Of a stretch of 64,000 nucleotides of DNA, positions 30,885 to 40,300 are shown piece after piece. Location of the stretch: positions 434,001 through 498,000 of the forward strand of contig NZ_JAFFZS010000001.1 of NCBI RefSeq assembly GCF_016921115.1, given 5' to 3'. The notes below the pieces were generated by a model that made no database searches, was not told the origin of the DNA, and saw only the letters and a program-made list of their open reading frames with translations. How positions within the stretch are numbered: position 1 is the first letter of the stretch; every line of letters begins with the position of its first letter. The position numbers were made by a program, and so were the translations under genes. This stretch comes from Streptomyces actuosus. Lineage in GTDB: Bacteria; Actinomycetota; Actinomycetes; Streptomycetales; Streptomycetaceae.

Positions 30885-31718
30885 TCAGCGGCTGACGGGA
30901 CCCGGTGGGCGCCGGAACAGCAGGGCGTGCACCGCGAAGCGCGATCCGTCGAATTCGGCCCGCCCCGCCGCTCGCAGTTCCTTGAGACGGGTCTGCAGGG
31001 TCTCCATGTGCTCGGCGTACGCCAGCAGCGGGATGTCCATCTCGAAGATCTCGATCGTCTCGGTCTCATAGCCACGCGAGGTGAGTTCCGCGACGGTCCG
31101 CGGGATGTCGGCGAGAGAGGAGTGCGCCATGAGCAGGGAGCCGCCCGGCGCCAGGAACCTGTCCACGCGGTCGATGACGGCGTCGTACACGGCTCGGCCG
31201 CCTCCCCGGGCGACGAGGGCCGTTTCCAGTCCGTCCCCTCTGGCATAAGTCGGATCGTAGGGAAGGTGCGGCGGATTCGTGATCACCAGGTCGAACCGCT
31301 CATCCGGCGTGTACTCCTCCAGCGGTGCAGTCACACACGTCAGCCGTGTGCCGTCGAGCCCGTTGGCCGTCACGTTGGCAACGGTCTGGGCCACGGAAGC
31401 GGGGTTGACGTCCAAAGCGGTCACCCGCTCGGCGCCGGCCGCGAGCAGGGCGACGCTGTAGATGCCGGATCCGGCTCCGAGGTCCAGGGCGTTGACACCC
31501 TCCAGTACGGGGGCGTCGTCGCCGTTGAGCGCACTGAGCAGGCTCAGTCCGCAGTCGGTGGGGAACAGGATCTCCGCGGGGTCCTCCACCATGAGCCGCA
31601 GACGCACGCCACGGAACTCGAAGATTCCGCACGAGGGCCGGGTCTCCCACAACGAGCCGTTTTCGCCGGCGGGCAGGACACGGCGCCGTTTCGGCGTGCG
31701 GTCAGGAGCACTGGTCAT
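30885..31718 (-). CDS. SAM-dependent methyltransferase, HemK/RsmC-like
   Basis: This 277-residue class I methyltransferase has motif I as ALDLGAGSGIYSVALLAAGA, then VTALDVNPASV. Its catalytic motif is LVITNPPHLPYD; the NPP-(Y/H) signature is typical of enzymes that methylate nitrogen atoms (HemK/PrmC, RsmC). The ATG at 31718 was chosen; the frame further upstream overlaps noncoding spacer. It is the last gene of the minus-strand operon, 101 bases after the flavoprotein gene. In this position a tailoring N-methylation of the product, or self-protection by methylating a target, are both possible. Confidence 0.82.
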   Translation of the reverse strand: MTSAPDRTPKRRRVLPAGENGSLWETRPSCGIFEFRGVRLRLMVEDPAEILFPTDCGLSLLSALNGDDAPVLEGVNALDLGAGSGIYSVALLAAGAERVTALDVNPASVAQTVANVTANGLDGTRLTCVTAPLEEYTPDERFDLVITNPPHLPYDPTYARGDGLETALVARGGGRAVYDAVIDRVDRFLAPGGSLLMAHSSLADIPRTVAELTSRGYETETIEIFEMDIPLLAYAEHMETLQTRLKELRAAGRAEFDGSRFAVHALLFRRPPGPVSR

Positions 31719-31819
31719 CGGAACGAAACCTTTCAAACGGGAGGGAGACAGCCGACAGGGTCCGAGAAGCGGAAACCACGAGGGGTCCGCCACGTCCGGC
31801 GCGCGTCCGGCCCGGCCGG

Positions 31820-34357
31820 TCATTCGGCGAGGGCGGACAGCACGATGCGCACGGAGTCGTCGGCGATGCGCTGTGCGCGCGACGCCGGAACCAGGCCCTC
31901 GACATAGCCGAAGTTCCATGAGAGCCGGCCGTGGCAGGTGGTCGCCGCCGCCACGATGGCGCCCATCACCGAGACACCGGTGAGGAACTGGGCGCCGTCG
32001 ACCCGCCAGGGACCCGTCTGCTCGGGAAAGTCGTAGCGGCCGACGTTGGACAGGCACAGGTTGACCGGCCCTTCCTCGTCCATGAACCGCATGAACGACT
32101 CGCTGTCGGCCAGCGACCTGGGGCCTGCAACGCGCGGCAGGCTGATCGTGGCCAGGTGCTCCTTCCTCTTCCGGCGCCGTACCAGGTCCTGGCTGATGGC
32201 CCGGGCCATGGGCCACAACGGTCGGCCCGGCTCGTATCGGACGCGGGAGGGAACCGTGGCCACGTAGGTGCCGACTTCGTCGGGGAAGACGGGTGGTTCG
32301 AGGTCGGCGCGGAAATCGACCGGCGAACCGATCGAGAAGCGTGCGGCGGCCGGGGTGCCCTCGTCCCGGGCGATCGCCGACACGATCGCGGCGGCCAGGG
32401 CCCCGTGGACCGTGGTGCCCTGCCGCTTGGCAGTCCGCACCAGGAGATCCAACTGGCCGGCGGTGAGGGACCGGTATGTCATCCGGGTACGCCGCTGTTC
32501 GAACGGGACGGGTTCGCTGGGGACGACCCGCTGCGCGGGGCGGCTTCGGGACGTCTGTTCTTCCCGTCGCATCATGGCTCTGAAAGCGGCGACACCCGCC
32601 GCACCCCGGTGACGGCGCGGGAGCAGGTCGTCCGTCGCGGGAAGGACCCGCCGTGGAGCGGCCTGCGGCGATGCGCCGCGATCGAGCTGTGCCGCGATCT
32701 CGATCCACTCACGGACCAGGGACAGACACGTCTTGCCGTCGGCGATGACGTGCGAGACCGTCAGCAGCAGGTCGTGGACGTCGCCTCCGTCCGCGTCCCC
32801 CGTCCCGCCCGATGTGATCACCACCGCGCGCAGCAGTGGCCCGGTGCGCCAGTCCAGGCCCTCCGCGAGCTCGCGACCGTCGATCTCGTGCTGCCACCGG
32901 GCGTCGGCCGTGGGATCGTCCGGTCGCGCACGGACGTGCCGAAGCGGAATCTGCCGCCCGTCCAGGGGGACGAAGGCGGGATGTGCACCGGTGCCGTCAT
33001 CGATGATCGCGACGTGCAGCAGGGGGTGCCGTAGCTGGAGGATGTCCAGGGCGCGGCGGTGCAGCGACGGGGACAGGCGCCCGTGGACCCGGGCGCGGGC
33101 GATGACGTTGAGCGGCGAGGTCCGGTCGGCGATCCAGTAAAGGCGTTCCAAGGGGCTCAGGTCCCGTCGGACGCTGCCGGGTACGGCGGCCGGCCCGTCC
33201 GGGTAGGCGAGGGCTTGGACGGTCTGCCGGACGAGGACGCGGCGGGGCACCAGCCGGAAATAGGTGTCGCGGATCAGTCGCCGGTGCGGGCGGGCACCCT
33301 GGGTCAGTCTGTTCATGCTGCGGGATCCGGCCACCATCGCCCGTGTGCGGTCGCGGCGCCGTTCCTCGTATGCACGCAGGGCCTGTACGGGATCGTCGGC
33401 CGTCGGCTCGGTCAGCGTCCGGGCCAGCACGACGGCGTCCTCCATTGCCATGCCGGCCCCTTGGGCGAGCGTGGTCAGCATGGGATGGGCGGCGTCACCG
33501 AGAAGGGTGATGGGACCGTCGCCCCACCGTTCCAGGAAGGCCCGGTCGCGTGAGGGAGCGGTGAGGATGTCCGCCTCGGGGGTGGCGTCGATCACCGCTC
33601 GCACCTCGTCGGCCCACCCCTCGTACGCCTGGCGGACGGCTTCCTTGACGTGGCTTGGGACAGGCGACCCGGAGGTGGTACTCATGGCGGCCCACCAGTA
33701 GCACCGGCCGTGGCCGATGTCGATGAGGCCGAAACGCTGTCCGCGGCCCCAGTAGTGGCGTACGGCGCCCCTGGTGAGGCACGGGTGCCGGAAGGGGACG
33801 ACACCGAGTCGGAACAGGTGGCCACAGTCCTGTGGCTGCTCGGGGCCGACGAGGTGGCGCCGTACGGCCGAGTTGAACCCGTCGGCACCGATGAGGACGT
33901 CCCCCTTCGCCGAGCGGCCGTCCCTGAAGCGGACGGTGACCCCCGGGCCCTGTGTCTCCAAGCCGACTGCGGTAGCCCCCAGGTGGACCGGGCAGTCGCC
34001 GGCCTCCGCCGACAGGGCCTCCTGGAGATCAGTGCGGCTGAGGCAGAAGCTCGGCGCGCCCACCTGCTCACAGGCGTCCTGGAACGGCAGGTCCCTGATG
34101 AGCCGTCCGCACTGGTCCATGATCCTGAACGACTCCACGGCCTGACCGCGCTTGTCCAGGCCCAGGTCGATACCGAGGCCGGCGAGGGCGGTGACGGCGT
34201 TGCTCATGACCGACAGGCCCGAGCCGGCCTGACGCAGCTCGGTGGCGCGTTCGTACACCTCGACATCGACGCCGACGCGCCTGAGCGCAACCGCGCACGT
34301 CAAGCCGCCGATACCGGCGCCGATGACGAGGGCTTTCACAGGGTGTCCCGATGACAT
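31820..34357 (-). CDS. fusion: group A FAD monooxygenase + PapA5/condensation-like acyltransferase
   Basis: The first ~390 of 845 residues are a complete flavin monooxygenase: FAD loop VIGAGIGGLTCAVALRR (residues 11-27), GADGFNS (DG motif, 158-164), and LLGDAAHPMLTTLAQGAGMA (GD motif, about 286-303). From about residue 398 a second enzyme begins (LSPLERLYWIADRTSPLNVI). It has an HxxxDG site SHVIADGKT (His536, Asp540) and the layout of PapA5/condensation-type acyltransferases, including YVATVPSRVRYEPGRPLWPM. The oxygenase half resembles the enzymes that carry out Baeyer-Villiger ring rearrangement in pyrrolizidine pathways; the second half could acylate the resulting alcohol. ATG 34357 lies 4 bases after the NRPS stop. 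Such a fusion is not one I know. Confidence 0.85.
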   Translation of the reverse strand: MSSGHPVKALVIGAGIGGLTCAVALRRVGVDVEVYERATELRQAGSGLSVMSNAVTALAGLGIDLGLDKRGQAVESFRIMDQCGRLIRDLPFQDACEQVGAPSFCLSRTDLQEALSAEAGDCPVHLGATAVGLETQGPGVTVRFRDGRSAKGDVLIGADGFNSAVRRHLVGPEQPQDCGHLFRLGVVPFRHPCLTRGAVRHYWGRGQRFGLIDIGHGRCYWWAAMSTTSGSPVPSHVKEAVRQAYEGWADEVRAVIDATPEADILTAPSRDRAFLERWGDGPITLLGDAAHPMLTTLAQGAGMAMEDAVVLARTLTEPTADDPVQALRAYEERRRDRTRAMVAGSRSMNRLTQGARPHRRLIRDTYFRLVPRRVLVRQTVQALAYPDGPAAVPGSVRRDLSPLERLYWIADRTSPLNVIARARVHGRLSPSLHRRALDILQLRHPLLHVAIIDDGTGAHPAFVPLDGRQIPLRHVRARPDDPTADARWQHEIDGRELAEGLDWRTGPLLRAVVITSGGTGDADGGDVHDLLLTVSHVIADGKTCLSLVREWIEIAAQLDRGASPQAAPRRVLPATDDLLPRRHRGAAGVAAFRAMMRREEQTSRSRPAQRVVPSEPVPFEQRRTRMTYRSLTAGQLDLLVRTAKRQGTTVHGALAAAIVSAIARDEGTPAAARFSIGSPVDFRADLEPPVFPDEVGTYVATVPSRVRYEPGRPLWPMARAISQDLVRRRKRKEHLATISLPRVAGPRSLADSESFMRFMDEEGPVNLCLSNVGRYDFPEQTGPWRVDGAQFLTGVSVMGAIVAAATTCHGRLSWNFGYVEGLVPASRAQRIADDSVRIVLSALAE

Positions 34358-34361
34358 CGCG

Positions 34362-37300
34362 TCAGCCCACCCGCGCGCTGAGGGCGGAATCGTCGGTCAG
34401 TTCGGCGACTGTGCTCGCCAGCTGGGCCACGTGCGGCTGTTCCATCATCGTCAGGTGGTCTCCAGGGACATGGACCGTGTGGATCCGCCCGCTGGTCATG
34501 GCACTCCATCCGTTGCAGGGGTCCTGGTGACGGGTCCGGGCGGCGCCGTGCATGGCGGACAGGACGGCGGGCAGTGGTTCCGCGGCGCGGATCAGTGTGA
34601 GGTCCTGGTCCTCGCGCGCAGGGCGGTAGGCCAGTGTCGCGCGCCAGTTCGCCCGGTAGACATCGAACAGACGTCGGATGACGGCCCCGGAGCTGCCGGA
34701 CGGCAGGACGCCCCGCTCGCTCGCGACGCGGGCCATGTGGGTGAACCTCTCCTCCGGCGACGCGAGTCCGCCCGGGACGGTCCGGGCGGGTGCCGTGCCG
34801 CCGTCGCGCGGCCGGAGCAGTTCGTGGAAGAACCAGTCGAGCATGGACTCGTCGTCGTGAGGGGAGCGCGGTCCCTGGTCCAGGGCGGTGGTGTCCACCA
34901 CCAGCAGCGTCACCTGTTCGCCCTCCGCCCGCAGCCGGCGGGCGATCTCGAAGGCGACGAACCCGCCGAAGGACCATCCGCCGATGGTGTACGGGCCGTG
35001 CGGCCGCACCGTCCGCAGCGCGGCGATGTAGCTGTCCGCGAGGTCCTCCACGCTGCTCAGCGGCGTGGTGCCGGGGTCGGCTCCGGCGGCCTGGAGTGCG
35101 TACAGCGGCAGGTCGGCCGGGAGGTGCCGGGCGAACGCGACGTAGCACAGCACCGTGCCGCCCATCGGGTGGACCATGAACAGCGGCGGGCGGGAGCCCT
35201 GCGGACGGATCGGCACCAGGGGGTCGAACGCGGCCTGCGCCCCGCCGTCGCGCAGCCGTGCCGCGATGCCGGCGGGGGTGGGCGTCGCGACGAACTCGGC
35301 CAAGGGGATGTTCACCTGGTAGCGCTGTTCGATCCGGACCACCAGCCGCATGGCGGTCAGGGAGGTGCCACCGAGGTCGAACAAGCTGTCGTGCACCCCC
35401 ACGGTGTCCAGCCCCAGCATGTCCGCCACCATCTCGGCGAGTGTCCGCTCGTACGCGTCACGCGGTCCGCGCTCCGGAGCACGGCCGGGGGCGGTCAGCG
35501 GGGCGCGGCGCAGTGCGGCGTCGTCGCGCTTGCCGCTGGGAGTCAGGGGCCACGTGGAGACCCATTGCCAGCGCGAGGGAACCATGTGGGCGGGCAGGGT
35601 GGCACGCAGTCGTTCACGGATGCCGGCCAGGTCCTCGTCCGTGCCTTCGCCGAGAAGGAACGCGGCGAGGAAGGTCTCGCCGTCCGCCCGCTCGCGGGCC
35701 ACGACCGCGGCATCGCGCACGCCGGGACAGCTCTGTGCCAGGCCGGTGACGGCCAGTTCCACCTCGGCCGGCTCCACCCGGAAGCCCCGTACCTTGACCT
35801 GTGCGTCGTCACGTCCGAGGAAGACGACGTCGCCGTCCGGAAGCACCATGCCGACGTCGCCGGTGTAGTAGAGCCGGTGGTCCCCGTCCCCGAAGGGATG
35901 CGCGAGGAAACGCTCCTTGGTCAGGTCCGGCCGGCCTTCGTATCCGTCGGCCAGGAAGTTGCCGCCCAGGTAGATGTCGCCCCGCGCACCGGCCGGCACC
36001 GGGCGCATCCGCTTGTCCAGGACGTGTACCTCGGCCCCGTCGACGGCGCGGCCGATCGGCGGCAGCGCGGGGAAGGCCGCGGGGTCTCCGGTCATGGGGA
36101 AGGCGGTGACCACGTGGGTCTCGGTGGGGCCGTACTGGTTCTCCAGGACGACGTGCGGGAGCTTGGCGCAGAACGCGCGGATCTCCGGGGTGACACGCAG
36201 CTGCTCGCCACAGGTGATCACCACCCGCAGGGCCGGCGGTGTGATGTCCAGCGTGCCGGCCGCTTCAGCGAGTTGCTGAAGGGCCACCGGGGGAAGGAAG
36301 ACCTGCTCGACGCGTTCACGGTCGAGCAGGTGCAGCAGTGCGGGCATGTCACGCCGCTGTGCGTCGCCGGCCAGGCACAGGGTGCCGCCGAAGGACAGCG
36401 TGGAGAAGATCTCCTGGAAAGAGATGTCGAAGCTCAGCGGGGCGAATTGCAGGGTGACGCCACCCGGCACCGCGCTGGGCGCCACTGCCTGCCAGGCCAC
36501 CAGGGCGGCCAGGGTGCGGTGCGGCATGGCGACGCCCTTGGGGCTCCCGGTGGAGCCCGAGGTGAACAGGACGTAAGCGGTGCTCGCCCCGTCCGTTCCG
36601 CCCCCTGCCGGACACCTCGGTGCGGGCGCGGCCACCGTCTCGGCGGGCAGCAGCAGCGCCGGGTCACCGGCGAGATGGGCGTAGGACGCCTCGGCCACGA
36701 CGCGGAAGGGCCGGGCCTGCTCCACCATCGTGGCCAGCCGGGCAGCGGGGTAGCCGAGGTCCATCGGGACGACCGCGCATCCGGCGCGCATGACACCCAG
36801 GAGCACCGCCATGGTCAGTGGGGACCGGTTCATGGCGATCCCGATGCGGGCGCCGGCCGGGGCCCCCAGCGCGTGCAGCCGCCCGACCACGTTCTCCGCG
36901 GCCTCGGCCAGCCGGGCGTAGCTCCACCGTTCCTCGCCCATCACCACGGCGGTCGCGTCCGGGGTGCGCGCCGCCTGTTCGAAGAAGCGGGAGACGACCG
37001 TCGGGTGCTGCGCGCGTGGCGCGAGGACGGGGCAGGGGGCCAGGAACGCGAAGTCCGGCGCTTCGTCCGGTTGTTCGACCAGGCGGCGCAGGATGCTCAG
37101 GTAGCCGGCCATGTAGAGGTCGCCCTGCTCGGCCGGGAATGTCGTTCCGTCGCAGTCGACCCGCAGCCACATTCCGGTGCCGTCCGGTTCCGTGACCACG
37201 TTCACCAGGAGGCGGAAGTCGTTCTCCTCCCAGGTGCGGAACTCGACGAGGCGCAGGCCGGGCAGATCGAGTACGCGGGAGAGCTGGTGGAAGTGCACGT

Positions 37301-40300
37301 AGTTGAAGGCGGTGTCCAGGACGGGACCGCCGTGGTCCTCGTGGATGGCGCTCAGCGGGTAGCAGCGGTGCGGGTGGCCGTCCTGCTCCTGGTGAAAGGC
37401 TTCGCGTGCCACGTCCAGCCACGTGTCCCGCGCGGTGTCGAGCCGCACGGGCACGGTGTTCAGGAAGAGCCCGGCGATGCGGTCCGCCCCGGCTGCTTCG
37501 GGCCTGCCATGGGTGATCAGACCCGTGGTGACGTCATGGGCGCCGGCGAGCGCGGCCAGTGTCAGGCCGTGCGCCGCGAAGAGTACGGACTTGACCGGCA
37601 GGGTGTGTTCGGCCGCGAAGTGCCGTACCTGTTCGACGAGGGCGGCGGGCAGGTCGACCCTCCGGGAGGCCGGGCGGTGGCTGGCGGCGGGCAGGTGGGG
37701 CGCGAACGACTGGATCGGCGTGGGCTCGCAGCCGGCCAGCTTTTCGTGCCAGTAACGACGGGCCTCACGCGAACGCAGGGCGGCCTGCTCCAGTCGTACG
37801 TGGGCCGCCGGGGACGCGAGCGCCGCGTCCTCGACGGGATCGGTGTCCAGCCCGAGGCCGTGTGCGTAGTCCTGGAGCAGTTCCTTGAGCAGGGTGGCAA
37901 CACTGCCGCCGTCGAGGAGTGCGTGATGGAAGCTGAGGACCAGGTCGACGGCGCTGGGCCGCACATGGACGCGGAACAGGTACAGCGGCGGCCGGTCGAA
38001 GACGTACGGATGGTGGCGGCGTTCCTCGATGTGCGCGCACACCTCGGCCTCGGCCACCGTGTCGTCCAGCGGACGCAGGTCGGCGATGTCCAGGCCGCCG
38101 TGCACGTAGGGCCGGACGACCTGCAGCGGTTCGGCACCGTTCAGGTCGAAGGCCGACCGCAGCGCCGGATGCCGTCCCGTCAGCCGGTCGAAGGCGCGGC
38201 GGAACTCCTTCTCCTTCCACGGCATTTCCAGGGTGTACCGGAAGACGTCCCGGTAGGTGGCCGAGGATTCGTGCCTGCGGCTGTGGTAGAGCAGGCCGAG
38301 CTGGAGCCGGTTGAGGGGGTAGGCGTCCTCGGCGTCCCGCAGCCGGGCCCGGTCCACATCGGCCACGAGGGCGAAAGGGGCCGGGGCGGCCTCGGCGTCG
38401 GGCGTGTCGCACTCCTCGGCACATGAGCCGAGACCGGCTACCGTCGGGTTGCGCAGGAGATCGGTGAGCGAGAAGCGCAGGCCCCTGGCCTCCGCCTCGG
38501 CGCGCACCCTGAGCATGGTGATCGAGTCACCGCCGAGGGCGAAGTAGTCGTCGTGCACCCCCACGGCGTCATGGCCGAGGACACGGGCCCAGACCTCGGC
38601 GAGGACCGCCTCGGTACGGTTGCGCGGCTGCCCGCCCCCGGTCGCCCTCAGGGTGTCGCCCGGCGGGGGAAGGGCACGGCGGTCGGTCTTGCCGTTCGGG
38701 GACAGCGGAACCTCGTCGATCCGAGTGAAAGACGCCGGAACCATGAACGCCGGCAGGGTCCGCCCGAGCGCCTCGCGCAGCACTGCCGTGTCGATCGGAG
38801 TCTCGGCGACGTAGTAGCCGGCCAGGGCGGTTCCCCGATCGGTGGTGTCACGTCCCACCACGACGGCGTCCCGCACCCCGGGGACCGCGCGCAGCGCGGC
38901 CGCCACCTCCCCGGGCTCGACACGTTGGCCGCGGATCTTGACCTGGTCGTCGATCCGGCCCAGGTACTCCAGGGTGCCGTCCGCGAGCCACCGGGTCAGG
39001 TCCCCGCTGCGGTAGAGGCGACCGCCCGGCACGAACGGGTCGTCGCCGAACTTCTCGGCGGTCAGCTCCGGACTGCCGAGGTACCCCCGGGCGACACCGG
39101 CCCCGCCGATGCACAGCTCACCGGCGACGCCGACGGGCTGCGGCAGGTCGTCGGCGCCCAGCACGTACAGGCTGGTGTTGTCGATCGGTCGCCCGATGGG
39201 AACCCGTGCGACAGCGCCCGCGGGGTCGGGCGGGCAGTCGTAGGACGATACGTCGACCGTCGCCTCGGTCGGACCGTACAGGTTCACGAGCCGGGTCGGC
39301 TGTTCACCGCCGCTCTCACGGCGGGACCGGTCCGCGAGGCGGATGAACCGCTCGGCCTGCGGCCCGGACAGGGCCTCGCCGCTGCAGAAGACGTACCGCA
39401 GGGAGGCGATGCCCCGGCGTGCCTGAGCCGACTCCTCCAGCAGGTCGAGGAACGGGCCGAGCATCGAGGGGACGAAGTGCACGGCGGTGACCCGGTGCTC
39501 GCCGATCGCCTGGAGCACCTCCTTCGGGTCCCGCTGGCCGCCTGGCGGCAGCAGGGCCACGGTCGCGCCCTCGACGGCCCACCAGAACAGCTCCCACACC
39601 GAGACGTCGAAGGAGACCGGCGTCTTCTGCAGGAGCACATCCCCTTCTCCGAGCGGGTGGCGGCGCTGCATCCACGCGAGGCGGTTGACCACGCTGTGGT
39701 GCTCGACCATGACGCCCTTGGGCTGCCCGGTGGAACCGGAGGTGTAGATGACGTAGGCGAGATCACGGGAGGTGGCGACCGGCTCGACCGGCGCTGCGCT
39801 GCCGGTCAGCAGTCCGTCGATGTGCCGGACCGTTGCGTCCGGCGGGAGGCCGGCGGGGGCGTCGTCGACGATCACCAGCCTGGCGCGGCTGTCGCGCAGC
39901 AGGAAGTCCACCCGCCCGGCCGGGTGGCCGCGGTCCACGGGTACGTAGGCGCCGCCGGACTTCAGGATGCCGAACAGCGCGACCAGCAACCGCGGTCCCC
40001 GCTCCATCATCACCGCGACGCGGTCGTTCGGGCCGATGCCCTCCGCCCGCAGGGCCCGGGCGGCGCGGTTGGCCTGCTCGTCGAGCTCGGCGTAGGTCAG
40101 GATCTCGCCGGACGCCGTGAGGACGGCGGTCCGCTCCGGGTGGCGGGCGGCCCGGGCCTCGAACAGCTCGTGCAGCGTCGCCCGGTCCGCGTAGGGCACC
40201 CGGGATCCATGTGCACGTCCGGCGGTGAGGTCCTGGTACTCGGCCGGCGTCAGCATGGGGACGTCGCGAAGCGGCCGGTCCAACAGGTCCAGACCGTGCT

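Noticed and set aside
34242..38426. A 1394-codon plus-strand frame across the NRPS gene
   Set aside because: Antisense shadow; the minus strand holds all NRPS core motifs in one frame.
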